From positions 1 to 64,000 of the forward strand of contig DATNPH010000151.1 of assembly GCA_036703315.1 (NCBI GenBank): DNA of 64,000 nucleotides, read 5' to 3'. The position numbers and the translations under genes were made by a program. This DNA is from DATNPH01 sp036703315. GTDB taxonomy: Bacteria; Cyanobacteriota; Cyanobacteriia; Cyanobacteriales; Coleofasciculaceae. Below are positions 1 to 8,706 of the stretch, piece by piece; the first letter of the stretch is position 1; every line of letters starts with the position of its first letter. The notes under the pieces were generated by a model, which was given only the letters and a program-made list of their open reading frames with translations, ran no database searches and was not told the DNA's origin.

Positions 1-1
1 A

Positions 2-238
2 GACGATCAAAACTCAGAACGCAACCCAGAATTGCCAATTCTTAAGGAAGTCAGAGAGCGACTGGGAATGACTCAGGAGCAAATAGCCGATTGTTTGGGA
101 ATATCGCGCAGAACCGTCATCCGCCACGAAGCAGGCGAACGAGTAATAAAACTGAACTTTGCTCAAATTCGACGATTGAAAGAATTGCTAGAGCAAGCTG
201 GAATGTCAATCAACGACTTGCCCGACGACATTGAATGA
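2..238 (+). CDS. XRE/Cro-type helix-turn-helix protein, 5' end missing
   Basis: The frame is open to the left edge of the window, so the true start lies outside. The visible part is about 78 residues. The HTH core reads MTQEQIADCLGISRRTVIRH, with the usual T-Q-E-Q-I-A first helix and S-R-R-T recognition helix, followed by an E-A-G-E turn and a leucine-rich helix before the stop. Such domains bind DNA as repressors, plasmid or phage regulators, or antitoxins; the missing N-terminus prevents a choice. An internal TTG at position 32 could be called as a start, but the reading frame continues upstream through DDQNSERNPE without a stop, so a 68-residue protein is less likely than a partial gene. 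Confidence 0.75.
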   Translation, partial: DDQNSERNPELPILKEVRERLGMTQEQIADCLGISRRTVIRHEAGERVIKLNFAQIRRLKELLEQAGMSINDLPDDIE

Positions 239-336
239 GGCGGCATCAGTTCATCCACGTCTCAAGAGGAGGTTGCAACAGTTATGACGTGAGGCTGAGG
301 GAGGGGATGCGATCTGCGCTTCGCAGCAGCGCTTCG

Positions 337-370
337 CTATCGCGTTTGTTGGTGTGGGGAATGCGATCGC
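337..370. repeat. Left copy of a 34-bp direct repeat
   Basis: The sequence starting ctatcgcgtttgttggtgtg matches positions 1411-1443 in the same orientation at about 30 of 34 positions, with one 1-base gap. It ends in a GCGATCGC octamer and is preceded by gcttcgc-type palindromic words typical of small dispersed repeats in filamentous cyanobacteria. The two copies bracket the ADP-ribosylglycohydrolase gene. Confidence 0.7.
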
Positions 371-391
371 TTATAAAATTTCGCTCACCTA

Positions 392-1162
392 TCAGCTACA
401 GTATTTTTTAACAAAACTTTCTATTACTGTACAAAGATCTTTTGAGAGTTTAGAAAGAGCATACTCAGCTATAAATTCAGGTACACCTCCATAAAATGCT
501 TGTGCAATCCCTCCTGTCATGCAGGCGATGGTATCGCTATCACCACCAATTGAAATAGCATTTCTAATAGCATCCTCAAAATCTGTAGATTCCAAGAAGG
601 CAATAATTGCTTGCGGCACACTGCCTTGACAAGTCACATCAAAAGCATAATTAGGACGAATTTCATCTAAAGTTTGACTTAAATCGTAAGCAAAATTACT
701 TTCAATATATGCCTGAATTTCTTTTTTACTTCTACCCACTCGTGCTAAAAAAATGGTGGCGGCAATAGCCTGTGCCCCTTTTATACCTTCAGGATGATTG
801 TGAGTAACTTCTGCGCTCAGTTTTGCTTCAGACAGAACTTCCTCTAAATTGTTAAAGGCATAGCTGATCGGACTAACTCGCATAGCCGAACCATTTCCAA
901 AGCTATTGTACGGTTCTATAACTTCTGAGCTTGCCCAACGACGAAACATTTTCCCGTAACCTTTAGATGGATAGCGATTATAGTAATCTTTAAATTTTTC
1001 TTGATAACTGCCGCTAGAAATAAGCTTATCGGCTACCGCTACAGTTAAAACTGTATCGTCTGTAAAACTAGCACTTGGTTGCAAAAGCAGGAAATCTTTT
1101 GTCTTAATATTGTTCCTTTCATATAGGGAGCCAATGATATCACCAGCAATTGCTCCTAACAT
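392..1162 (-). CDS. ADP-ribosylglycohydrolase family protein
   Basis: A 256-residue DraG/ADP-ribosylglycohydrolase-like enzyme. The N-terminal GAIAGDIIGS motif, the metal-binding S-F-T-D-D-T at about residues 32-37 and the C-terminal G-G-D-S-D-T followed by GGIAQAFYG are the signatures of this fold, which hydrolyses N- or O-linked ADP-ribose using two magnesium ions. Length is near the family norm and all core acidic residues are present, so it should be active. The substrate cannot be told. No nitrogenase gene or ADP-ribosyltransferase is nearby, so a DraG role in nitrogenase control is not supported here. It stands alone between two copies of a direct repeat, and the flanking DNA is rich in short palindromes, which suggests a rearranged or recently acquired locus. 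Confidence 0.88.
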   Translation of the reverse strand: MLGAIAGDIIGSLYERNNIKTKDFLLLQPSASFTDDTVLTVAVADKLISSGSYQEKFKDYYNRYPSKGYGKMFRRWASSEVIEPYNSFGNGSAMRVSPISYAFNNLEEVLSEAKLSAEVTHNHPEGIKGAQAIAATIFLARVGRSKKEIQAYIESNFAYDLSQTLDEIRPNYAFDVTCQGSVPQAIIAFLESTDFEDAIRNAISIGGDSDTIACMTGGIAQAFYGGVPEFIAEYALSKLSKDLCTVIESFVKKYCS

Positions 1163-1574
1163 ATTTCATGTCCTAATATCCTAATAAAATTGATTTTATA
1201 CGACCTACTGATTTACTCAAATAAAACTTCTAATTCGACTGGGGATGCGATTCCTTCGGATAGCTACGCTTACGCACCTTATCAGTAGCGAAGGAAGCCA
1301 AACTGCGCTCTTCGCTAGGCTAACGCCGACACTCGTTCCTCGTTAACGCTGTGCTATCGCAACGCTTTCGCAGTAGCGCTGTGCGCTAAGAGCGCCCCGC
1401 AACGCTTTCGCTATCGCTCTTGTTAGTGTGGGGAATGCATCGCAAAAGGAACCTACTTGCCGCACCCACCGTCAAGCTAGCAGATGCGTTACTGCCATAG
1501 CGATGCTTTTTTACCATCTGTGGCGTGTAAATATAACCAGCTCGCATCAGATGGTGATAGGTATAGAGAGTAAT
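1163..1574. other. Intergenic region rich in small dispersed repeats
   Basis: About 410 bases without a supported gene. From about 1240 to 1443 it is a mosaic of short palindromic words: cgcaacgctttcgc occurs at 1358-1371 and again at 1398-1411, mixed with gcgct and gctatcgc words. The second copy of the 34-bp direct repeat lies at 1411-1443. Divergent promoters for the flanking genes must lie here, but no clear -35/-10 pair stands out. Confidence 0.6.
1411..1443. repeat. Right copy of the direct repeat
   Basis: Same orientation as the copy at 337-370. It begins ctatcgctcttgttagtgtg and continues with the shared ggggaatgc. A longer possible start of the following gene falls inside this repeat, which is one reason to prefer a later start for that gene. 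Confidence 0.7.
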
Positions 1575-2306
1575 ATGTTATACCGCAATTTCCTGTGGCT
1601 ACTGTCAATCGCCGCTAGCATAAACGTTGTAGTTGCCACACCTCCAGCTAAAGCTAACTGCCCTGCCTCTCCGCAGCCGCTTGAGGAAGTGCAGCCGATA
1701 GTGCAGCAGCGTTGGGAAGAATTGCAGCGCATGGAAACGTATCCTTGGGGCAAAGCACGAGTGTATGAACGCTTGGAAGGCAAACGCATCACATTAGCTC
1801 CGAGTTTCGATCAACTCCGTAACGGACAAAAACAGGAAGTTCTTAACCTGCTAAAACTCGGCAACTACCTACATAGCGTTTATGCCAGCGATGGTCGCTT
1901 GCTTTCAGCATTGTATGACGCTTGTACGCGCTTTGATATGTTGACTGAACGGGCACGCTATAACTGGTACTACAACAGCATTGGGCGATCGCTACCCGAC
2001 AAACTCCCCCGCGAAGTTCTGCGAAATGCCGGTACTCCGTCTTGGCGACTGGTGCGCGTACCCATTGGCAAAACGCAAGAGCAATCAATTCGCAATTTGT
2101 TCTGGAAAACAATGGGCTACAGCCAAGCGAACACTGGCATGTGGATTGCTTGGGTTCCGGAACACGGATATTTTGAAGTTAATGTGCCCAATGGCTACAA
2201 CGTGCAGCAATTGAGGGAATTTTGGCGTGTAGCTCCACGCAATTATCGCTACATGGTGCTATCAACTGACGGTACCCTCGTGTTAGATGCCAACTTTGAC
2301 GGCTAG
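1575..2306 (+). CDS. Exported protein of unknown function
   Basis: I do not recognise this family. The ATG at 1575 is chosen because it is directly followed by a signal peptide (MLYRNFLWLLSIAASINVVV, then ATPPAKA) and preceded by an agagag sequence. The frame stays open back to 1428, but that stretch lies in dispersed-repeat DNA and codes for unlikely sequence. The predicted product has 243 residues. The mature part is rich in Trp, Tyr and Arg, with R-W-E-E-L-Q-R and F-W-K-T-M-G-Y segments and no membrane helix, so a soluble periplasmic or secreted protein is likely. The end, VLSTDGTLVLDANFDG, resembles a small beta structure. It is followed by a good terminator and is probably monocistronic. 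Confidence 0.65.
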   Translation: MLYRNFLWLLSIAASINVVVATPPAKANCPASPQPLEEVQPIVQQRWEELQRMETYPWGKARVYERLEGKRITLAPSFDQLRNGQKQEVLNLLKLGNYLHSVYASDGRLLSALYDACTRFDMLTERARYNWYYNSIGRSLPDKLPREVLRNAGTPSWRLVRVPIGKTQEQSIRNLFWKTMGYSQANTGMWIAWVPEHGYFEVNVPNGYNVQQLREFWRVAPRNYRYMVLSTDGTLVLDANFDG

Positions 2307-2882
2307 GAACAATTAGGGAACTGGCAATCGACAGATTTCTACTCCCTGGGAAATTTTTAAAATATAAAATTTTTATTAAGAAGATTAGCCATTGTGCTTA
2401 GAGATTTTAAGCAATTTGGCGGATAAATCATGGCATTAGTTTTGTAAAGATAATATAAACGATCTACTGAACACAGAGGGCACCTCAGCGATCTTCCTGA
2501 GGTGTTTTATTTTGCATTGAAATAATCTGTCCTTGAATCAGTGATCAGTGACATTATCAGTCCTCACCTCAATTCCCTACTGAAGCGTCACCTCAGAAAA
2601 CAGCTTAGATAAATCGACAGACTGATTGGGGCAGCACAGGACAGTGGCTGACTCATTGGTTAGGAAAATCAGCTTTGTGCGATCGCTAAACCTTCCTGAA
2701 TCCTTACACAGAGCGTCCACTATCAGCTAAATCTTTCCACAGGATGATGACAAGTTTTTGTGACAGTCACATCACTGGTTGTATCTCTAGGCTGGATAAT
2801 CGTTATTTCAGCTAAATCTAGGATGTGCGTTAGCGTCAGTGCTGCCGTGTTAGCGCAGATCGCAACTTAGGAGAAAACAACT
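2307..2882. other. Intergenic region with a terminator
   Basis: About 575 bases. The clear element is the terminator at 2481-2514. Upstream of the acyltransferase, 2823-2860 carries gcgttagcg and gcgtcagtgctgccg words related to the repeat words found inside the phosphatase gene at 4806-4855. I see no gene here. Confidence 0.6.
2481..2514 (+). terminator. Rho-independent terminator
   Basis: Perfect 8-bp stem cacctcag (2481-2488) and ctgaggtg (2497-2504), 8-base loop, followed by ttttatttt. It lies about 175 bases after the exported-protein gene. Confidence 0.8.
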
Positions 2883-4361
2883 TTGCCAGATTTGATTAGT
2901 CACGCTCAGCCCCCCCTAGAATTTATCCCGCCAGCTCTCAATCCCCTAGTTCTACGAGCCGCTCAGCAGGTGCTGCCCTTGTGGATGCGATCGCACACAG
3001 CAATTACCAACATTCAAGCAGACAATGTCGAAGTACTAGTCGATTTGTATCGCCAGTTTCAGGAGGGTAAGACTCGCTTCTTGCTCGCGTTTCGCCATCC
3101 CAGTGTTGATGACCCTCTGTGTATGGCTCACTTGATTTGGCGGATGGTGCCACAAGTAGCAAGACAACAGGGTATAGCGCTACAGCGACCGATTCATGCC
3201 CACTTTATCTATGACCGAGGAATTCCATTATGGGCAGGCTCACAAATCAGCTGGCTCTATTCTCGCTTGGGTGGTACTCCTATCCATCGGGGAAAAGCAG
3301 ATTGGATAGGGTTGCGCTCCGCTCGTAATTTGTTTGCTAATGCTAAGTTTCCTATGGTAGCGGCCCCAGAAGGAGCCGTTAATGGTCACAACGAGATTGT
3401 CAGCTCTCTAGAACCAGGTATCGCTCAATTAGGATTTTGGTGTATTGAAGATTTGCTCAAGGCTGGACGCTCGGAGCAGGTTTTGATTGTGCCAGTGGGA
3501 ATTCAATATCGTTACCTCGAAGCTCCCTGGAAATCTATAGAAAAGCTTTTAAGTGAATTGGAAGCGGCTAGTGGTTTGTCAGAACAAGAGTTAAAGGTTA
3601 AAAGGTTGGAGGTTGAAGGTGACGCTCTTAACGTTGCTGCTGCTTCACTATCAGGAGATAACCTTCAACTTTTTGAAGCGTCTCTTTATCGACGGCTCTA
3701 TCGTTTGGGCGAGCATTTACTGTTATTAATGGAGGAGTTTTACACCCGGTTTTATCATCAAACTCTGCCACCAGTGGACACACTCTTACAGCAAGAGTCG
3801 ATAACTAGTAACAATGAAGTGTTGGCTGCTCGTCTCCATGCTCTGCTGAATGTCGCGCTAAAGGTCGCTGAAGAGTATTTTGGTTTATCTCCGAAGGGGA
3901 GTGTGATCGACCGTTGTCGTCGCTTAGAGCAGGCAGGCTGGAATTATATCTATCGTGAGGATCTCAAGAATATTCAAGCAGTATCTTCCATAGAACGCGG
4001 GTTAGCTGATCGCATTGCGGAGGAAGCGAACCTTCGGATGTGGCACATGCGGTTGGTAGAAAGTTTCGTAGCAGTAACAGGGGACTACGTGGCTGAAAAA
4101 ATGACGGTAGAGCGTTTTGCTGAGACAACCTTGCTTTTATGGGATATGGTGACTCGGATCAAGGGGAGCAACCCTTTTGATCGTCCTAGCTTAGGGCAGC
4201 AACGAGTACAGATAACTGTGGGACAACCTTTATCGGTTTCAGATCGCTATCCAGTTTACCAGGCGAGTCGTCACGCGGCTAGACAAGCTGTGGCTGACCT
4301 CACTAAAGACTTACAACACGCTATGGAGAGCCTAATCTCGTCAGGAGATAATAATCCATAA
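2883..4361 (+). CDS. PlsC-like 1-acylglycerol-phosphate acyltransferase family protein
   Basis: A 492-residue protein whose N-terminal half carries the acyltransferase motifs: an H-x4-D box as RHPSVDDP (His72, Asp77) and a P-E-G box at 162-164 followed by AVNGHNE. This fold transfers acyl groups to a glycerol phosphate or related acceptor at the membrane. The protein is about twice the length of a classic PlsC. The C-terminal half (about 230-490) is helical without a known motif; it is a cyanobacterial extension of unknown role. The start is a TTG with a well-spaced ggag at 2871-2874. No strong transmembrane helix is seen, so it is probably a peripheral membrane protein. The acceptor is unknown. 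Confidence 0.82.
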   Translation: MPDLISHAQPPLEFIPPALNPLVLRAAQQVLPLWMRSHTAITNIQADNVEVLVDLYRQFQEGKTRFLLAFRHPSVDDPLCMAHLIWRMVPQVARQQGIALQRPIHAHFIYDRGIPLWAGSQISWLYSRLGGTPIHRGKADWIGLRSARNLFANAKFPMVAAPEGAVNGHNEIVSSLEPGIAQLGFWCIEDLLKAGRSEQVLIVPVGIQYRYLEAPWKSIEKLLSELEAASGLSEQELKVKRLEVEGDALNVAAASLSGDNLQLFEASLYRRLYRLGEHLLLLMEEFYTRFYHQTLPPVDTLLQQESITSNNEVLAARLHALLNVALKVAEEYFGLSPKGSVIDRCRRLEQAGWNYIYREDLKNIQAVSSIERGLADRIAEEANLRMWHMRLVESFVAVTGDYVAEKMTVERFAETTLLLWDMVTRIKGSNPFDRPSLGQQRVQITVGQPLSVSDRYPVYQASRHAARQAVADLTKDLQHAMESLISSGDNNP

Positions 4362-4581
4362 GGAGTTGGCTTCTTTAACCGTTGTAGGCATCCGTTTTCT
4401 TACTCTGGAGAGACGTAAAGTATTGACTCAGTAGTTTAGGTGGCATTTTTGATACTGTTTCCTAGGTGAATGTTGCATCGATTACTATCTATCGATAGCA
4501 TCCTGACAGCTAGGGCTTGTATAAGTAATTAATAAGGTATCTCCATAAAAGTGAGATACACGCACCCGAGCTAAGTTGACC

Positions 4582-5454
4582 ATGCGTATTCTTGCAATTG
4601 GCGATATTCACGGCTGTTCGATCGCACTTGATACGCTCATCGCCGCTGTGAAGCCGCAACCAAACGATAAAATCATCACTCTTGGGGACTATGTAGACCG
4701 AGGACCCGACTCAAAAGGTGTAATCGACCGATTGATGGCACTGCATGAAGCTGGACAGCTGACGGCTCTACGCGGTAACCACGAAGTGATGATGCTAAAT
4801 GCTCGCTTTAGCGTTAGCGCAGCGATAGCGAGTCCACGAGCGTCAGCACTGCCGAAGTCAGTTCGCCATCAGCAAACCTCACAGTGGCTTGGGAAGGGTG
4901 GTGATGCGACTCTAGCTTCTTACTCAAAATCTGGCAAAGTCGGTAAGAAATCTGATAAGTTGGCAGCTGTGCCTGACAGCCACTGGAATTTTATCGAGAA
5001 TATCTGCGTGGATTGGTACGAAACGGATAAGCACTTTTTCGTCCACGCCAATGCTGATCCTGATGTACCTCTAGCACAGCAACCCGACTCTATGCTGTTC
5101 TGGGAAAAGTTCAATAATCCAGCTCCGCACTTTTCTGGCAAAACTATGGTTTGTGGGCATACCAGTCAAAAAAGTGGTGTACCCGTCAACCTTGGTCACG
5201 CCATCTGCATTGATACCAGAGTTTACGGCAAGGGCTGGCTGACCTGTCTGGATGTAACGAGTGGTAGAGTATGGCAGGCTAACCAATCAGGTCAGCAGCG
5301 AACAGGGTGGATTGATCAGTTCACGCCAGATTCAACTATATTCCGCTCTAAGTCATCGCGTCTCTCTGTCTGTGGCTCGCTCACTCCATTTGACCGCAAG
5401 TGGGTGTCTTCATCCAATTACCGCAAGAAGAAGCGATCGCTTCCTCTGGCATAA
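4582..5454 (+). CDS. Metallophosphoesterase, Ser/Thr protein phosphatase type
   Basis: A calcineurin-like phosphoesterase of the PPP/ApaH type. From the ATG at 4582 the metal motifs are GDIHG (Asp8, His10), GDYVDRGPD (Asp36) and RGNHE (64-68), with later His residues in FFVHAN and VCGHTS, so the dinuclear site is complete. It may remove phosphate from proteins or nucleotides. Two things are unusual. Residues about 76-100, after MLNAR, form an Ala/Ser-rich insertion encoded by DNA that looks like a dispersed repeat; relatives, as I recall them, go almost directly to W-L-x-x-G-G. The last 40 or so residues are basic and unlike the family, end in HIP1-containing DNA, and may be a read-through tail. 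A TTG two codons upstream (4576) is a weaker start. Confidence 0.85.
   Translation: MRILAIGDIHGCSIALDTLIAAVKPQPNDKIITLGDYVDRGPDSKGVIDRLMALHEAGQLTALRGNHEVMMLNARFSVSAAIASPRASALPKSVRHQQTSQWLGKGGDATLASYSKSGKVGKKSDKLAAVPDSHWNFIENICVDWYETDKHFFVHANADPDVPLAQQPDSMLFWEKFNNPAPHFSGKTMVCGHTSQKSGVPVNLGHAICIDTRVYGKGWLTCLDVTSGRVWQANQSGQQRTGWIDQFTPDSTIFRSKSSRLSVCGSLTPFDRKWVSSSNYRKKKRSLPLA
4806..4855. repeat. Dispersed-repeat-like insert within the phosphatase gene
   Basis: The stretch contains gcgttagcgcagcgatagcg and gcgtcagcactgccg, words also seen between genes at 2823-2860 and, more loosely, near 30855. Here it is translated in frame. Confidence 0.5.
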
Positions 5455-5616
5455 ATCTACAGCAAGTTTCGGATATTTTTTTCTTTTGTAGACTCCTAAC
5501 CAAGAAAGTTGAGGAAGGTGGGGAATGTAGGGAATGTAGGGAAGACATAGAAGTTATCTGCCTCATCCCCCTCACTCTCCCAGCTCCGCCAGCTCCCCCA
5601 TCTTTTGCAAGTGACA

Positions 5617-8600
5617 CTACCAAGGACTGCCAACTATCGTGAAACCTGCCCAGAAATAGGGATGTTCAAGATTTTTGTTTCCTAGGTTTGCCATAGTGGA
5701 TGGCAATGTGATCGACTTATTGTTGGTTATAACCAGTTGACCGCCTGTGAGATGCACTTGCCCTTTGAGCATAGCCAACTGTGCCTCCCGCAGTGCCTCT
5801 GCCTTGATCGGAGTTTGCTTCAGTTGGTGGTACAACTGAGTCATTAAGCCCAGCGTTCCTTCATCACTCACCGACCACAATGATGCGATCGCTGATTTCA
5901 CCCCAGCTTGCACAGCTAACCCTGCAAAACCCAATTCGGCTTCCTCATTCCCCAACGCCGTCTTACAGGCACTCAGGATCAATAGCTCAACTGGTGGATT
6001 ACCCAAATTCAACTCAGGTAATTGGTTCAACCGCAGCTTATTGTTCCAAAGTTCAATGTAGGAGTTGCTAGGTGCCCCCGATTGGAAAGCAGCATGGGTT
6101 GCCAGATGAATAATTCCAAAAGGCTGCTGTTGTCGCTGTGTTTTCAGGTTCTCCAGAGTGAACGTCTCATTGATAAAAGACTTGCCTTGCCACAGAGAAG
6201 ATGTGATGAGTGACAACTCCACAGGCACTGCCGGTAAAGGCTTTAAATCAGCAAATTTCTCTGCTCCCATCGCCAAAACTTGCATGTTTTTAACACTCTG
6301 GTAGCGGGTATCGGTGAGGCTGAAACTAGGCATCAATCCGACGCTGTATTTTTCTACCAGAAACTTTTGACCATCATAGAGGGCGGCGATCGGGATTGAG
6401 CGCAAGCCGATATCCATGATGAATGCCAAATTCTGGATACCTTGTCCTTTTAAATCTGCTTCCAATGGTGCTACCAGCCATTTATAGAGCTGTAGACCTG
6501 AAGCCCTATAGTTACGACCACTACGGACATTGGTCACTTGAGAGCGAAATTCCTGAGCAACTTTGAGAACTTGCTTACGCGTGGTTCCAGGTACTCGAAC
6601 CCGAATCGGTGACCTCTCAGGTGTTACTAGCACTAATTCCAACTGGTCTTCAGGACTTTGAATTGGTGAGAGTAAAGCTCTTGCCTCGCCAAGTGCAACC
6701 CTTGGCGGCATAAACGTTACATATAGGAGTGCTGGTCTAACCCCAGTAGCCTTCTCAACTTTGCGAAGAGTATCACGAGTCTCTTCCAGAGTGACAGTAG
6801 TAGCCCTAGAAGATCTCCCCAAATATTGCTCGAATTGGCGCGTGAAAGGCTCTTCACTTGTTGCAACCAAGTTAGAGTCAGCCTCAGCTGAAGACGAGAT
6901 TTGAGTCATCAATCCTTGTGATGAACTCGCTGAGGGTGAATTGATTGTACTGAGAGCACTCATGAGGTTAGTCATGTCAGTACTGGGTGGTTTATTCGGA
7001 TTACCACCTGGTGGATTAGTAATGTTGCTCGTTGGAGGCAGGATCGTTGGAGGCAGGCTCGGTGGAGGTACGTCACTCCTTGGAGGCAGGCTCGGTGGAA
7101 GCACATTACTCTTTGGTGGAGGTGGCGCTGGCGCTGGAGGTGGCGCTGGAGGTGGCGCTGGTGCTGGAGGTTGTGCTGGAGGTGGCGCTGGAGGGGGCGC
7201 TGGAGGGGGCGCTGGAGGTTGTGCTGGAGGTGGCGCTGGAGGTGGCGCTGGAGGGGGCGCTGGCGGTGGCGCTGGAGGTTGTGCTGGAGGTGGCGCTGGA
7301 GGTGGCGCTGGTGCTGGAGGTTGTGCTGGAGGTGGTGCTGGAGGTGGCGCTGGTGCTGGAGGTGGTGCTGGAGGTGGTGCTGGAGGTGGCGCTGGAGGTG
7401 GCGCTGGCGCTGGTGCTGGAGGGGGCGCTGGAGGGGGCGCTGGAGGGGGCGCTGGTGCTGGCGGTGGCGCTGGAGGTGGCGCTGGCGGTGGTGCTGGCGG
7501 TGGCGCTGGAGGGGGCGCTGGTGCTGGAGGGGGCGCTGGCGGTGGCGCTGGAGGTGGCGCTGGCGGTGGCGCTGGCGGTGGCGCTGGAGGCGGCGCTGGC
7601 GGTGGTGGTGGATCGATGTTGCCGTTTCCAATAGGATCGGTAGACGTGCTTGGCGGCTGTTCTAATTCTTGGTTAGGTAAGTTGCTCCTAGCGTCTCTAA
7701 TACTGCCTCCAGCAAGAGACATTAGGTTTACTGACGGGGATGCCACTTTCTGAACCACGATATCCCCACTCCCAACTGGCAGTCCAGAATCCTTCAGTTG
7801 TACCTGTCCAGTGTTATTAACCACAAAGCCAGTATCCTGACTACTGCCCGCTAACAGTTGAGGCAAGGAGAGAGGAGTAATGGGTACGTCTGACGGCTGA
7901 ATCTCAATACTTAGCAGGTGTCCTTCTTGGGTAATGCGTAGCGTCCTCTGACCAGGGACTGTCGCAACGGTAATCTTTCCGCCAGGTGCTGCCAATGTGC
8001 CAATGCTGATCACGGTGCCACCTATGAGAGACAAGTGTTGTCCCTGTGCGACAGCCAGTTGACCAGCATTGACAATGGCTCCAGGGAGCTGAGACGTTGC
8101 GAAGGTGAGGGCACTAGGTGTCCCCACTAAGTTCGCGTAGTCATTTGATCCAGTAGCGTTGAATGGCAGGTTACCAACGCCAATACTCGTAGCCGTAGTA
8201 GCGGTAAAGGAGGCTGGAACGTTCAAACTGGCATTCGCTCCAAACAAAATACCAGCTGGGTTCATCAAGAAAAGATTGGAATTGCCCCCCGTGACTTGGA
8301 TGAGTCCGTGAATTATCGAGGGGTCGCCGCCATTAATGCGAGCTAAAATATTTTGAACAGCTGGGTTGGAGAGAAAGTTGGCTGTCTGGTTGGGGTCTAA
8401 ACCAAACTGAGTAAAGCTATGGAAAAGATTAGCTCCATTGGCTGAAGTTCGACCGCCAGTAATATCAAAGCGATCGCCCGTCGGCGTCACAATCGTACCA
8501 GTACCGTCAGCCGCAGGTACTATGGGTTGTGCCTGTGCTAAAGAAGGGAAAAGGAAAAAGGAAAAAGTAAGACATAAAAGATATATACTGTTTCCTTCTC

Positions 8601-8706
8601 GTACTCTTTTTTCTTCCTCCTTAAAAGTAAGGTGAATATTCCCCTTAGGTATAGAGGTTTTTTTTACAGCAGCATTAGTTAGCAGCCACCAGCTGATTCT
8701 GCCCAC
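5617..8706 (-). CDS. TPS secretion domain / Pro-Ala repeat / CHAT protease fusion
   Basis: A 1029-residue modular protein. A hydrophobic signal segment ending SLAQAQ (about residues 42-61) precedes a filamentous-haemagglutinin-type two-partner-secretion domain (about 62-190; motifs QTANFLSNP, INGGDPS, NLFLMNPAGILFG). A tract of roughly 170 residues of PPPAP and PPAQP units follows (about 364-535). The C-terminal third is a CHAT caspase-like domain with its His in HLATHAAF (near 867) and Cys in LSACKTALG (near 912), followed by the typical AGLAVQAGVKSAIASLWSVS. By family knowledge the TPS domain is exported by an outer-membrane TpsB partner, and none is in the window. Export with cell-surface proteolysis is inference. 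The start is uncertain: the longest frame begins with GTG at 8706, and a gga-gga-like sequence lies just upstream of the signal segment without a standard start codon. Confidence 0.85.
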   Translation of the reverse strand: MGRISWWLLTNAAVKKTSIPKGNIHLTFKEEEKRVREGNSIYLLCLTFSFFLFPSLAQAQPIVPAADGTGTIVTPTGDRFDITGGRTSANGANLFHSFTQFGLDPNQTANFLSNPAVQNILARINGGDPSIIHGLIQVTGGNSNLFLMNPAGILFGANASLNVPASFTATTATSIGVGNLPFNATGSNDYANLVGTPSALTFATSQLPGAIVNAGQLAVAQGQHLSLIGGTVISIGTLAAPGGKITVATVPGQRTLRITQEGHLLSIEIQPSDVPITPLSLPQLLAGSSQDTGFVVNNTGQVQLKDSGLPVGSGDIVVQKVASPSVNLMSLAGGSIRDARSNLPNQELEQPPSTSTDPIGNGNIDPPPPPAPPPAPPPAPPPAPPPAPPPAPPPAPAPPPAPPPAPPPAPPPAPPPAPAPPPAPPPAPPPAPAPAPPPAPPPAPPPAPPPAPAPPPAPPPAQPPAPAPPPAPPPAQPPAPPPAPPPAPPPAPPPAQPPAPPPAPPPAPPPAQPPAPAPPPAPPPAPAPPPPKSNVLPPSLPPRSDVPPPSLPPTILPPTSNITNPPGGNPNKPPSTDMTNLMSALSTINSPSASSSQGLMTQISSSAEADSNLVATSEEPFTRQFEQYLGRSSRATTVTLEETRDTLRKVEKATGVRPALLYVTFMPPRVALGEARALLSPIQSPEDQLELVLVTPERSPIRVRVPGTTRKQVLKVAQEFRSQVTNVRSGRNYRASGLQLYKWLVAPLEADLKGQGIQNLAFIMDIGLRSIPIAALYDGQKFLVEKYSVGLMPSFSLTDTRYQSVKNMQVLAMGAEKFADLKPLPAVPVELSLITSSLWQGKSFINETFTLENLKTQRQQQPFGIIHLATHAAFQSGAPSNSYIELWNNKLRLNQLPELNLGNPPVELLILSACKTALGNEEAELGFAGLAVQAGVKSAIASLWSVSDEGTLGLMTQLYHQLKQTPIKAEALREAQLAMLKGQVHLTGGQLVITNNKSITLPSTMANLGNKNLEHPYFWAGFTIVGSPW
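7108..7616 (-). repeat. Low-complexity Pro/Ala coding repeat
   Basis: Tandem short units, on the plus strand variants of ggtggcgctgga and gggggcgctgga, encode PPPAP and PPAQP blocks of the CHAT fusion protein. Third-position changes (ggt, ggg, ggc) show that the tract is old enough to have drifted or is kept by selection on the protein. Slippage between strains is expected. Confidence 0.85.

Noticed and set aside
392..1162. DraG nitrogenase-reactivating enzyme
   Set aside because: No nif or draT gene in the window; the family has many other substrates.
1428..1574. N-terminal extension of the exported protein
   Set aside because: It starts inside dispersed-repeat DNA and would bury the signal peptide 50 residues from the end.
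6941..7753. Long open frames on the plus strand and in other minus frames across the Pro-Ala repeat
   Set aside because: The repeat lacks stop codons in most frames because of its composition; the products are Gly-Ala, Leu-Glu, Trp-Arg or His-Gln low-complexity strings. The minus-strand fusion frame has recognised domains on both sides.
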